From Chloroflexia bacterium (lineage in GTDB: Bacteria; Chloroflexota; Chloroflexia; QHBQ01; JADMIH01), in assembly GCA_025927935.1 (NCBI GenBank), contig JAICKM010000036.1:1-18807 (forward strand): a DNA stretch of 18,807 nucleotides. The letters are read 5' to 3'. This document shows, in pieces, positions 8,736 through 15,945 of the stretch; within the stretch, counting starts at the first letter, position 1, and every line of letters starts with the position of its first letter. The notes below the pieces were generated by a model, which saw nothing but the letters and a program-made list of their open reading frames with translations, did not search any database and was not told the DNA's origin. A program made the position numbers and the translations under genes.

Positions 8736-9797
8736 CTAGACGACTACGCGCCGTGTGGCCGAACTCCCGGCCAGCACGCGCGAATACTGCTCCAACGACT
8801 CGACAATGCGGCCGGTGCCGCGCACCACGCAGGTCAACGGATCTTCTGCGATCTGCACGGGCATCTTGGTCTCAACCGTGAGGCGCCGATCTAACCCGGC
8901 CAACAAGGCCCCGCCGCCGGCCAGCGTGATGCCGTTCTGCATAATGTCGGCCACCAGTTCCGGCGGCGTCTCTTCGAGCGCCAGCTTCACCAGTTCGACA
9001 ATCAGCGAGACCGGGCTGGCCGTCGCTTCGCGCAGTTCGACGCTGGACACCTCGACCGCCTTGGGCAGCCCCGTGACCAGGTCGCGCCCGCGCAGGGTGA
9101 CTTGCTTCTCTTCGGTCAGCGGATAGGCCGACCCGGCGGCGATTTTGGCCGCCTCGGCCATGCGCTCGCCGATCAGCAGGTTATGTTCGCGCCGGGCGTA
9201 CATGATGACGGCTTCGTCGATCTCGTCGCCCGCCGTGCGGATGCTGTGGTTGATGACGATGCCGCCCAGGCTGATCACGGCCACCTCGGTGGTGCCGCCC
9301 CCGATATCGACGATCATGCTGCCGATTGGTTCCTGCACGGGCAGCCCGGCGCCGATCGCCGCGGCCATCGGCTCCTCCACCGGGTAGGCTTCGCGTGCTC
9401 CGGCGTGGATCGCGGCATCGTGCGCGGCGCGCTTCTCCACTTCGGTCACGCCGGAGGGGATGCCGACGACCACCCGCGGGCGCGGCATCATCATGCGCTG
9501 CGAATGGACCTTCTCGATGAAATACTTGAGCATGACCTCGACCATATCGAAGTCGGCGATCACGCCGTCTTTCAGGGGCCGCACGGCGATGATATTGCCG
9601 GGCGTTTTGCCGACCATGGCTTTGGCTTCGGCGCCCACGGCCCGCCGCTCGCGGGTTTTCTTATCGATGGCGACAACGGAGGGTTCCGAAATGACAATGC
9701 CTTTATGCTTCACATAGACCAGTGTATTCGCCGTCCCTAGATCGATGCCGATGTCACGGCTGAACAGCCCAAATACTGCGTTCAGTGGACCAACCAT
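8736..9797 (-). CDS. mreB: Rod shape-determining actin homologue MreB
   Basis: This 353-residue bacterial actin is complete. Phosphate-1 motif DIGIDLGTANTLVYV lies near 15-29, phosphate-2 VDIGGGTTEVAV near 163-174, and the adenosine motif TLAGGGALLAGL near 291-302. The family signature EEPMAAAIGAGLPV is at 141-154, and the N-terminus starts MVGPLNAVFGLFSRD. MreB polymerises on ATP beneath the membrane and guides side-wall synthesis. It is the first gene after the strong promoter at 9906-9935, with a leader of about 100 nt. AAAGGAG (9810-9816) lies 12 nt before the ATG, a slightly long spacing. Confidence 0.96.
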   Translation of the reverse strand: MVGPLNAVFGLFSRDIGIDLGTANTLVYVKHKGIVISEPSVVAIDKKTRERRAVGAEAKAMVGKTPGNIIAVRPLKDGVIADFDMVEVMLKYFIEKVHSQRMMMPRPRVVVGIPSGVTEVEKRAAHDAAIHAGAREAYPVEEPMAAAIGAGLPVQEPIGSMIVDIGGGTTEVAVISLGGIVINHSIRTAGDEIDEAVIMYARREHNLLIGERMAEAAKIAAGSAYPLTEEKQVTLRGRDLVTGLPKAVEVSSVELREATASPVSLIVELVKLALEETPPELVADIMQNGITLAGGGALLAGLDRRLTVETKMPVQIAEDPLTCVVRGTGRIVESLEQYSRVLAGSSATRRVVV

Positions 9798-9814
9798 GTA
9801 GAGTTACTTCTCCT

Positions 9815-9831
9815 TTGCCCTGGCGGGGCAA
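9815..9831 (-). other. Small hairpin overlapping the mreB ribosome site
   Basis: TTGCCC and GGGCAA form a 6-bp stem with a 5-nt loop in the mreB leader. It overlaps the first bases of AAAGGAG. It could modulate translation of the first gene of the operon, but a stem this short may also be incidental. Confidence 0.35.
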
Positions 9832-9905
9832 TCATAAGCAGTTTTGCAGGGGACGGCACGGAAGGCAAACCACAAGTATCGGCGCCGCGTAGACCCGCCC
9901 GCCTG

Positions 9906-9935
9906 ATTATATGCGAGGCGTCAAGGGCATGTCAA
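9906..9935 (-). promoter_or_regulatory. Consensus sigma-70 promoter of the mre-min operon
   Basis: On the minus strand TTGACA (9930-9935) and TATAAT (9906-9911) are separated by 18 bp; both hexamers match the consensus perfectly. Initiation would fall near 9899, giving a leader of about 100 nt before mreB. No other promoter of this quality is seen before the downstream genes, so it probably drives the whole run. Confidence 0.78.
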
Positions 9936-9999
9936 GGAATACCATGCCTTTCATCTGTCAGATCCGCGTCAATATTGTCCCGGTGTGCGGCGGCAGCGC

Positions 10000-10076
10000 C
10001 CCGCGGCTTGAGCCGCGGGCTACGCCAACCAGGGCCGCTTGCGCGGCCTATCGGGTGAGGCCAGGCAGCGTTGCCT
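10000..10076. repeat. Cluster of three tetraloop hairpins (REP-like)
   Basis: Three inverted repeats follow one another. The first is 10000-10019, an 8-bp GC stem CCCGCGGC with loop TTGA. The second is 10033-10048, GGCCGC with loop TTGC. The third is 10063-10076, AGGCA with loop GCGT. All have 4-nt loops and are separated by 13-14 nt. Regular spacing of GC-rich hairpins between two divergent genes resembles REP/BIME-type intergenic repeats. Whether the unit is dispersed in the genome cannot be seen here. Confidence 0.5.
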
Positions 10077-10299
10077 CGCCGGGATACACAATGTTGGCGC
10101 ACATCCAATGGCTGCCCCAGGGCATTGCCCCTATCCGACGCGCCATACGACATTCGCCCCGGCGCTGCGTACCGCAAATATCCCGCACGAGTCATACCCC
10201 GCACGGCTGAGGCGGAGTCTCCTGGAAGATCGTTACACTAACAGAGTACCGTCGAGAGTACCTCCGCGATAGCACCGGGTTCGGAGCCGTTCGATTACG

Positions 10300-10385
10300 C
10301 GCATTTGTCCAAGGAGTGCAGTGCCCCATCTACGCCGCGTTGGCTAACGGCGGGATGCCGGCTTCCGTCCGGCATGGCAAATGCG
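10300..10385 (+). other. Possible structured RNA leader of the LysM gene
   Basis: An outer 10-bp stem pairs 10300-10309 (CGCATTTGTC) with 10376-10385 (GGCAAATGCG), with one G-U pair. Inside it lie two hairpins: 10335-10353 (about 7 bp with one bulge, loop GGCT) and 10355-10375 (ATGCCGG/CCGGCAT, 7-nt loop). The second hairpin abuts the outer stem, making a compact three-way junction. It ends 70 nt before the LysM start codon. I do not recognise the consensus of a known riboswitch in it. Confidence 0.35.
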
Positions 10386-10455
10386 GTGCGCCCAACGGTC
10401 GAGTTAAACGCCTCGGATCGCGGATTTCCTGCACAAGGCACAAGGAGAATGAACA

Positions 10456-11112
10456 ATGTTACGCTTCAAGACATTTCTATTGATGGGTCTATTGGCGCTC
10501 GTCGCGAGTCTGGCCGGCAGCAGCGGCGCGGCGGCGCAAGGGCTGAGCAGCCCAACGGCGGCCGGCCCCACGCCCGGCACCACCTACACCGTGCAGCGCG
10601 GCGACAGCCTCTCGAACATTGCCACGCGGGCCTATGGTAATGCCGGGGCCGTGACGTGCATCTTGAACGCCAACCGCTGGATCACCAACGCCTCGTATGT
10701 CCAGGCCGGGTGGAAGCTCGTTCTCCCGGCGGCGGGCGCTTGCGGCAGCATGCCCGCGGGCGGCACCGCCGGCACCACCTACACTGTGCAGCGCGGCGAC
10801 AGCCTGTCGAGCATCGCCTTCCGGGTCTACGGCAATGCCGGCGCCTGGTCATGCATCTGGGCAGCCAATAAGTGGATCGCCAACCCGGCCTACCTGCAAG
10901 CCGGGTGGAAGATCGCGCTCCCGGCGAGCGGTTCGTGTGGCGGCGCCCCGCCGGCAATGCGCTATTATACCGTGACGCACACCGATACCTTGTCGGACAT
11001 CGCCTGCCTCTACTATGCCGATTGCAACTACTGGCGTATCTACAACGCCAACCGCGGCAAGATCTGGAACGTCAACTACATCCTGCCGGGCACGGTCCTG
11101 CGCATTCCGTAG
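10456..11112 (+). CDS. Secreted protein with three LysM domains
   Basis: This 218-residue protein has a Sec signal peptide (MLRFKT, a hydrophobic core to ~20, probable cleavage after AAA27 before QGL). Three LysM peptidoglycan-binding domains follow at ~43-92, 108-157 and 170-217. The first two are almost identical (TTYTVQRGDSLS, AYGNAG/VYGNAG, NRWI/NKWI, AGWK), spaced exactly 65 residues apart, and very similar in DNA too, so they come from a recent tandem duplication. The third is diverged (YYTVTHTDTLSDIACLYY). Each unit has two cysteines (68/96, 133/161, 184/190), which could form disulphides outside the cell. No catalytic domain is present, so it is probably a wall-binding or wall-organising protein. 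GGAG lies 8 nt before the ATG. It is a single-gene unit ending in an intrinsic terminator. Confidence 0.88.
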   Translation: MLRFKTFLLMGLLALVASLAGSSGAAAQGLSSPTAAGPTPGTTYTVQRGDSLSNIATRAYGNAGAVTCILNANRWITNASYVQAGWKLVLPAAGACGSMPAGGTAGTTYTVQRGDSLSSIAFRVYGNAGAWSCIWAANKWIANPAYLQAGWKIALPASGSCGGAPPAMRYYTVTHTDTLSDIACLYYADCNYWRIYNANRGKIWNVNYILPGTVLRIP

Positions 11113-11136
11113 GCGCCCGCGGAGCCAACCCATCGC

Positions 11137-11170
11137 CAGCCGGACGGCGCACCTGCCGCCCGGCTGTTTT
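11137..11170 (+). terminator. Intrinsic terminator after the LysM gene
   Basis: CAGCCGGACGGCG pairs with TGCCGCCCGGCTG (13 positions, one mismatch and one G-U) around a CACC loop. TTTT follows directly. It starts 25 bp after the LysM stop codon. Confidence 0.78.
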
Positions 11171-11192
11171 CTGTCTCAGGGGCCGGGGCGTC

Positions 11193-11221
11193 TTGTCATT
11201 GCGGGTTGGATCTGGTATCTT
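11193..11221 (+). promoter_or_regulatory. Probable promoter of the zinc-ribbon/murT-gatD operon
   Basis: TTGTCA (11193-11198; 5/6 to consensus) and TATCTT (11216-11221; 4/6) are separated by 17 bp. The pair sits between the preceding terminator and the first gene, with a leader of about 50 nt. Confidence 0.55.
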
Positions 11222-11278
11222 ACCTCTGCGAAAGAGCGTGATCGGGGCCACAGCGAGCGAGAAGGAAGAGGGAGTGCC

Positions 11279-12004
11279 ATGGCGCGGACCACCCAGCTAT
11301 TCGAATTACAACAGGTCGATAGCCAGTCCGACGAACTACTCCGCCGGGCACTGGCGATCAAGCATGCCCTCGACGAAACGGATAGCCTGCGGGCGGCCCG
11401 CGAGCGCCACCAGGCGGCCCTGGCCGCGCTGGCCGTGGCCCAGGAGCGCCTGCGCGTGCTGAGCCACGAGGTGGACGAGATGAGCGCGCACCTGACTCTG
11501 CAAAGCAAGCGCCTCTACGACGGTTCGGTCAAGAACCCCAAGGAGCTGGTGGCGATTCAGCATGATGTCGCCACCACGAAAGAACTGCGCTCGGCCCGCG
11601 AAGATGTCATGCTGGAGGCGATGGATGCCGTGGACCAGGCGCAGGCGGCGGTCGATGCGGCGGCCCGCGACTTGGAGGTGGCCGAGACCGAGTGGCAGCG
11701 CAACCAGGAAGGCTTGCTCGAAGAAAAGGACTCGATTGACGGCCAACTGCGCGTGCTGCGCACGAAGCGCGAGAAGATGGTGGCCGGGATCGCCTGGGCC
11801 GACCTGCAACTGTACGAGAAGCTGCGCAAGGCCAAGCACGGGACGGCGATTGCCGGGCTGGAGCACGACGTTTGCCAGGCGTGCCGCGTCACCGTGCCCG
11901 CCGGGACGTTACGAACCGTCAAGCAGGGGCAGGAGTTTGTCTATTGCCCGTCCTGTGCGCGGGTGTTGCACCCCGGCGCCCGCGGGGAACTGGTGCGATG
12001 GTAA
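11279..12004 (+). CDS. Coiled-coil and C4 zinc-ribbon protein (COG1579 family)
   Basis: This 241-residue protein has a long charged coiled coil over ~5-175. A C-terminal zinc ribbon follows, with CQAC (199-202) and CPSC (223-226). The conserved RLYDGSVKNPKELVAIQHDV (79-98) marks the COG1579/DUF164 family. The molecular role of this family is poorly settled; nucleic-acid or protein binding through the ribbon is the usual suggestion. An upstream in-frame ATG at 11015 lies inside the LysM gene and before its terminator. The ATG at 11279, preceded by a purine-rich GGAAGAGGGAG, is therefore taken. Its last codons overlap the murT start by 7 nt, so it is the first gene of that operon. Confidence 0.85.
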   Translation: MARTTQLFELQQVDSQSDELLRRALAIKHALDETDSLRAARERHQAALAALAVAQERLRVLSHEVDEMSAHLTLQSKRLYDGSVKNPKELVAIQHDVATTKELRSAREDVMLEAMDAVDQAQAAVDAAARDLEVAETEWQRNQEGLLEEKDSIDGQLRVLRTKREKMVAGIAWADLQLYEKLRKAKHGTAIAGLEHDVCQACRVTVPAGTLRTVKQGQEFVYCPSCARVLHPGARGELVRW

Positions 12005-13431
12005 AAGGGGTGGGGCCACGCGAGATGGCCGCCATTGCCGCCGCGCAGGGCGCGGGCCAGGCCGCGCGCTTGTTGCGCCGTGGGGGCGGCACGGCCCTGC
12101 CCGGTCTGGTGGCCGAACGGGTGTCACCGCGCATCCTGCGCCGCCTGACGCGCCAGCTCCGGCGCGGGGTGATCATCGTCACCGGCACCAACGGCAAGAC
12201 GACCACCAGCCGTATGCTGGGCGCGATTCTCGACGCGGCGGGCTGGCACGCCATTCATAACCGCTCCGGCTCCAACCTGGTGCGCGGGCTGATCGCCACG
12301 CTGGTGCAGGAAAGCAACCTCGGCGGCAACCTCCATGCCGACAGCGGCCTCTTTGAAGTGGACGAGGCGACGGTCCCTGCCGTGGTGGCTCAGGTGCGCC
12401 CGCGGCTCTTGCTGATCAACAACCTGTTCCGCGACCAGTTGGATCGCTACGGCGAGATCGACCATATCCATCGCCGCTGGCGCGAAACTCTGGCGACGCT
12501 CGACGGGCGCAGCACCGTGCTGTTGAACGCGGACGATCCGGCGGTGGCCGTGCTGGGGCGCAACCTGGCCGCGCAGGTGCGCTACTACGGCGTAGCGGAT
12601 ACCAGCCAGGCGCTGGCCGCCCTGCCCCATGCCGCCGACGCGATAGACTGCCCGGTGTGCGGGCACCGGCTTGACTACGGCGCCATCCTGCTCTCGCACC
12701 TGGGGCACTATCGCTGCCCAACCTGCGGCTTCGCCCGGCCCACCCCCGACATTGTGGCGGAAGCCGTGGCACTGGAGGGCACCGAGGCGACGCGCCTCAC
12801 GGTGCGCGCGGGAGATCAGACGTTCCCGGTGGAACTGGCCGTGCCCGGCTTTTATAACGCTTACAACGGGCTGGGCGCCTGTGCCGCCGCGCTGACGCTG
12901 GGCTTGAGCGCGGATGTGATCCGGCGCGGGTTGGGCGGCTTCCGGGCGGCCTTTGGGCGCATCGAGCGCGTGGCCGCCGGGAGCAGCGGCAAGCACTTGC
13001 TGCTGGCCCTGGTCAAGAACCCGGTCGGCTTCAACGAAGTGCTGCGTATGCTCTTCCCGGCCCGGCGCGCCGGCACGCCGCTCGCCCCGCCCCGGCACTT
13101 GCTGATCATCATCAACGACCTGATCGCCGATGGGCGCGACGTGTCGTGGCTGTGGGATGTGGACTTCGAGGTGCTGGGCGAACCGGGCCGCGTGGAATCG
13201 GCCACCTGCGCCGGCATCCGCGCCACCGACATGGCGAACCGGTTGAAGTACGCCGGACTCGACCCGGCCCACATCCAGGTCGTCGAGGAGTTGGACGCCG
13301 CGCTGGAGGCGACGCTGGCCGCGTTGCCCGCGGGCGAGACGCTCTATGTGCTGCCCACCTATACGGCGATGCTCGACTTCCGCGCGCTGTTGCAGCGGCG
13401 GGGGTGGGTGAACCAGTTCTGGGAGCAATAG
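11998..13431 (+). CDS. murT: Lipid II isoglutaminyl synthase, Mur ligase subunit MurT
   Basis: This 477-residue Mur-ligase-like protein carries the P-loop VTGTNGKTTT (61-70), the central-domain segment LLINNLFRDQLDRYGEID, and an inserted Cys4 zinc ribbon at C218/C221 and C240/C243 typical of MurT. The C-terminal DUF1727 region includes DGRDVSWLWDVDFE (378-391), which contains the conserved Asp that in the staphylococcal enzyme completes the glutaminase site of GatD. MurT with GatD converts the alpha-carboxyl of D-Glu in lipid II to D-isoglutamine using ATP and glutamine. The ATG at 11998 overlaps the previous gene by 7 nt. The longer in-frame start at 11872 would lie inside that gene and adds no conserved sequence. 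GatD is not adjacent: a kinase gene intervenes. Confidence 0.92.
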   Translation: MVKGVGPREMAAIAAAQGAGQAARLLRRGGGTALPGLVAERVSPRILRRLTRQLRRGVIIVTGTNGKTTTSRMLGAILDAAGWHAIHNRSGSNLVRGLIATLVQESNLGGNLHADSGLFEVDEATVPAVVAQVRPRLLLINNLFRDQLDRYGEIDHIHRRWRETLATLDGRSTVLLNADDPAVAVLGRNLAAQVRYYGVADTSQALAALPHAADAIDCPVCGHRLDYGAILLSHLGHYRCPTCGFARPTPDIVAEAVALEGTEATRLTVRAGDQTFPVELAVPGFYNAYNGLGACAAALTLGLSADVIRRGLGGFRAAFGRIERVAAGSSGKHLLLALVKNPVGFNEVLRMLFPARRAGTPLAPPRHLLIIINDLIADGRDVSWLWDVDFEVLGEPGRVESATCAGIRATDMANRLKYAGLDPAHIQVVEELDAALEATLAALPAGETLYVLPTYTAMLDFRALLQRRGWVNQFWEQ

Positions 13432-13448
13432 GGGCCGGGAGCTATTCT

Positions 13449-14480
13449 GTGAAAGACCAGGTCGTCGTCAAAGCGCCGGTACGGGTGGACTTCGCCGGGG
13501 GGCCATCCGATGTGGCGCCGTTCTGCACCGAGGAATGGGGCTACGTGGTCAACGCCGCCATCGACAAGTATGCCGTGGTACGCGTGGCCCGGCGCAGCGA
13601 CGGTCAGGTGGTGCTGGCCTCCGCCGACCTGGGCATCCAGGAGACCTATCCCTCCATCGCCGCGCTGCGCCACGACACGCCTCTGCGCCTGCTGACCACC
13701 GCGATTGAGCTAACCGGCATCCGGCAGGGCATTGACGTGCGGGTGCAGACCGATGTGCCCGCCGGGTGCGGCCTGGGCGCGTCGGCGGCGGTGAGTGTGG
13801 CCCTGCTCTACGCGCTGCACGAGATCAGCGGCGAGGGCGTGCCCGCGGGCGCCGATCTGGCCCAGGCCGCCATCCGCCACGAGACAGGCAAGCTGCACAA
13901 CGTGGGCGGCGGGCAGGACCAGTACGCCGCCACCTTCGGCGCGGTGCAGAGCTTTCGCTTCGCCGGCGGGGAGGTCGGGCGCCGCTACCTGGCCGTCTCG
14001 CCGGAGACGATCCGTGCTCTGGACGAGTCGCTGTTGCTCTGCCACAGCGGCACCTCGCGCATTTCCGGCGCGGTGCTCGACAGCGTGATGCGCCGCTATA
14101 GCGCGGGCGATGCCGCCGTCACGGGGCATCTGCGCCGCCTGCGCGAGATCGCCGCCGCCATCGAGACGATGCTGGAGGCGGGCGATCTCGCCGAACTGGG
14201 GCCGCACCTGACTGAAGCCTGGCACGCCTTTCGGGCGCTGCACCCGTCCGTTTCCACTTCACGCATAGAACAGGTGATGGCCGTGGCGGCGGCGCATGGC
14301 GCCACGGGCGGCAAGGCCACCGGCGCGGGCGGTGGCGGCTGTGTGCTGCTGGCCTGCGCGCCCGGCACGCGCGATGCCGTGACGGCGGCGCTGCATGAGG
14401 CGGGCTTCACCACGATCCCCTTCCACATTACCCGCCAGGGCGTCCATATCGTGACCGAGCGCCCGTCGGACCAGGAGTAG
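13449..14480 (+). CDS. GHMP-family sugar kinase (HddA/fucokinase-like), substrate unknown
   Basis: This 343-residue protein has the three GHMP motifs. Motif 1 is APVRVDFAGGPSDV (9-22), motif 2 (ATP loop) is PAGCGLGASAAVSVAL (104-119), and motif 3 is GGKATGAGGGGCVLL (287-301). GGGQDQYAATFGAV (153-166) contains the probable catalytic Asp157. The RVDFAGGPSD and GGGQDQ forms are typical of anomeric sugar kinases such as D-glycero-D-manno-heptose 7-phosphate kinase (HddA), rather than mevalonate or homoserine kinases. The start is GTG at 13449 with GGGAG 7 nt upstream, 17 bp after the murT stop. The open frame extends further upstream only into murT. It is sandwiched between murT and gatD. Heptose phosphate, an amino-sugar or a wall-recycling sugar are possible substrates; none can be chosen from sequence. 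Confidence 0.85.
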   Translation: MKDQVVVKAPVRVDFAGGPSDVAPFCTEEWGYVVNAAIDKYAVVRVARRSDGQVVLASADLGIQETYPSIAALRHDTPLRLLTTAIELTGIRQGIDVRVQTDVPAGCGLGASAAVSVALLYALHEISGEGVPAGADLAQAAIRHETGKLHNVGGGQDQYAATFGAVQSFRFAGGEVGRRYLAVSPETIRALDESLLLCHSGTSRISGAVLDSVMRRYSAGDAAVTGHLRRLREIAAAIETMLEAGDLAELGPHLTEAWHAFRALHPSVSTSRIEQVMAVAAAHGATGGKATGAGGGGCVLLACAPGTRDAVTAALHEAGFTTIPFHITRQGVHIVTERPSDQE

Positions 14481-14507
14481 CGGCGCGCCGCCGAGGTATC
14501 TACGCTT

Positions 14508-15236
14508 ATGGATCTGCACATCAACTTCCTTTACCCCGACCTGATGAACATCTACGGCGACCGGGGCAACATCATCGCCATGCAGCGCCGCGCCGAGTGG
14601 CGGGGCATCACGGTTTACGTCCACACCACGACCATCGGCGAAGAACTTGACATAACCCGCGACGACTTCTACTTCTTCGGTGGCGGGCAGGATCGCCAGC
14701 AGATCAGCGTGGCGCGCGATCTACAGGGAACCAAGGGCGCGCAGTTGCGCGAGGCCGTCGAGAACGGCGCGGCCCTGCTGAGCGTCTGCGGCGGCTATGA
14801 GTTGTTGCAGCACTACTACCGCCCGGCGGATGGGCAGGAACTGCCGGGGACGGGCCTGTTCGACGCCTATTCGACGGCGGGGGATACCCGCTTTATCGGC
14901 AACGTGGTGGTCGAGACCGATTTTGTGGGCGAACTGGTCGGCTTCGAGAACCACAGCGGGCTGACCTTCCTCAACCCCGGCTGCCGCCCGCTGGGCCGCA
15001 ACATCGTCGGCTACGGCAACAACGGCCGCGACGGGCAGGAGGGCGCGATCTACAAGACGGCCTACGGCTGCTGGATCCACGGTTCGCTGCTGCCGAAGAA
15101 CCCGCGGTTCACCGACTACCTGCTGCGCCTGGCCTTGCGCCGCCGCTACGGCGACGTGGACCTGGCTCCCCTGGACGAGACGGTAGAGCAGTCGGCCCAC
15201 GCGACCGCCGTGCGCCGCGCCCACGCCACGCGGTGA
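14508..15236 (+). CDS. gatD: Lipid II isoglutaminyl synthase, glutaminase subunit GatD
   Basis: This 242-residue class I (CobB/CobQ-like) glutamine amidotransferase has FFGGGQDRQQ (57-65), the nucleophile Cys94 in LSVCGGYELL, the GFENHSGLT segment and His191 in WIHGSLLPKNP. The Cys and His positions are close to those of the staphylococcal enzyme (C94, H189). It releases ammonia from glutamine and passes it to MurT for lipid II amidation. The ~35 residues after LLRLALRRRYG are variable and polar. The gene starts 27 bp after the kinase with GAGG 11 nt upstream of the ATG. Separation from murT by a kinase gene is unusual, since the two are normally adjacent. Confidence 0.92.
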   Translation: MDLHINFLYPDLMNIYGDRGNIIAMQRRAEWRGITVYVHTTTIGEELDITRDDFYFFGGGQDRQQISVARDLQGTKGAQLREAVENGAALLSVCGGYELLQHYYRPADGQELPGTGLFDAYSTAGDTRFIGNVVVETDFVGELVGFENHSGLTFLNPGCRPLGRNIVGYGNNGRDGQEGAIYKTAYGCWIHGSLLPKNPRFTDYLLRLALRRRYGDVDLAPLDETVEQSAHATAVRRAHATR

Positions 15237-15243
15237 TGCCTTG

Positions 15244-15945
15244 ATGCAGATTCGCTTTGCAACGCTCGATACCTGCGCCGAGTCCGGCGGCACCGTCGTG
15301 GTCATCGACGTAATCCGCGCCATGACCACGGCGGCCTATGCCTTCGCAGCAGGCGTGCGCGATATTGTGCCCGCCGGCACGGTGGACGAAGCACTGGCCT
15401 TGCGTGATCGCTTTCCTGGCGCCCTGGTGATGGGCGAAGTGGGCGGCTTGCCCGTGCCGGGCTTCGATTTCGGCAACTCGCCTGCGGCGCTGATCGGGCG
15501 CGATCTGCGGGGCAAGCGCCTGATCCAGCGCACCAGCGCGGGCACGCAAGGGCTGGTGCGCAGCGCGCGGGCCGATCTGCTGCTGGGCGGCAATTTCGTC
15601 TGCGCCGCCGCGACGGCGCGCTATCTCCAGGCGCGGGGCGCGAGCGAAGTGACGCTGGTGAAGACAGGGCAGGAGGACGAAGATCAGGCGTGCGCGGAGT
15701 ACCTGGCCGCGTTGCTACAGGATGAACGCCCGCCCGTGGCCGCGCTGCTGGCGCGCACGCACGACGCCGGGTTAATGCGGATGCGTGACGCGGGGTTTGG
15801 CGCGAACTTCACGGAGGCTGAGCGCATTGAATTCGTGGCCGACCTGACCTGCTGCACCGCGCTGGATCGCTTCGAATTCGTCCTGCGGGTCGAGCGGCGG
15901 GCCGATTTACTGGTGATGGCGCCGGTGCCCGTGGAGGCGCGATGA
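15244..15945 (+). CDS. comB: 2-phosphosulfolactate phosphatase family protein (ComB-like)
   Basis: This 233-residue protein has the ComB family signatures VVVIDVIRAMTTAAYAFAAG near the N-terminus, GEVGGLPVPGFDFGNSP in the middle, and RTSAGTQGL and GGNFVCAAATARYL after that. Characterised ComB is a Mg-dependent phosphatase that removes phosphate from 2-phosphosulfolactate in coenzyme M synthesis. Homologues are common in bacteria without methanogenesis, where the physiological substrate is uncertain, so the name describes the family only. The ATG at 15244 is taken; a TTG one codon earlier is the only nearby alternative. It lies 7 bp after gatD and its last 4 bp (ATGA) overlap the HAD gene, so translation is likely coupled at both ends. 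Confidence 0.85.
   Translation: MQIRFATLDTCAESGGTVVVIDVIRAMTTAAYAFAAGVRDIVPAGTVDEALALRDRFPGALVMGEVGGLPVPGFDFGNSPAALIGRDLRGKRLIQRTSAGTQGLVRSARADLLLGGNFVCAAATARYLQARGASEVTLVKTGQEDEDQACAEYLAALLQDERPPVAALLARTHDAGLMRMRDAGFGANFTEAERIEFVADLTCCTALDRFEFVLRVERRADLLVMAPVPVEAR

Larger units (their letters stand above)
9936..10455. other. Non-coding region between the divergent mreB and LysM genes
   Basis: This 520-bp stretch holds no convincing gene. The short ORFs in it start without a ribosome site and have no recognisable domain. It contains the hairpin run at 10000-10076, the possible folded leader at 10300-10385, and an 8-nt direct repeat AGAGTACC near 10240-10260. No clear promoter for the LysM gene was found. 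Confidence 0.6.

Noticed and set aside
9936..10455. Small ORFs (about 77-111 codons) in the non-coding region before the LysM gene.
   Set aside because: They lack ribosome sites and domains, overlap hairpin repeats, and have the composition of random GC-rich frames.
11015..11278. N-terminal extension of the zinc-ribbon protein from the in-frame ATG at 11015.
   Set aside because: It would overlap the LysM gene and span its terminator and the next promoter. The family begins near the ATG at 11279.
12124..13428. Minus-strand open frame of 434 codons opposite murT.
   Set aside because: It lies wholly within murT, which has all family motifs; the reverse frame has none.
13146..13448. Longer start for the GHMP kinase inside murT.
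   Set aside because: The added ~100 residues are an Arg/Gly-rich out-of-frame reading of murT. GHMP motif 1 normally lies near the N-terminus, and GTG at 13449 has a good ribosome site.
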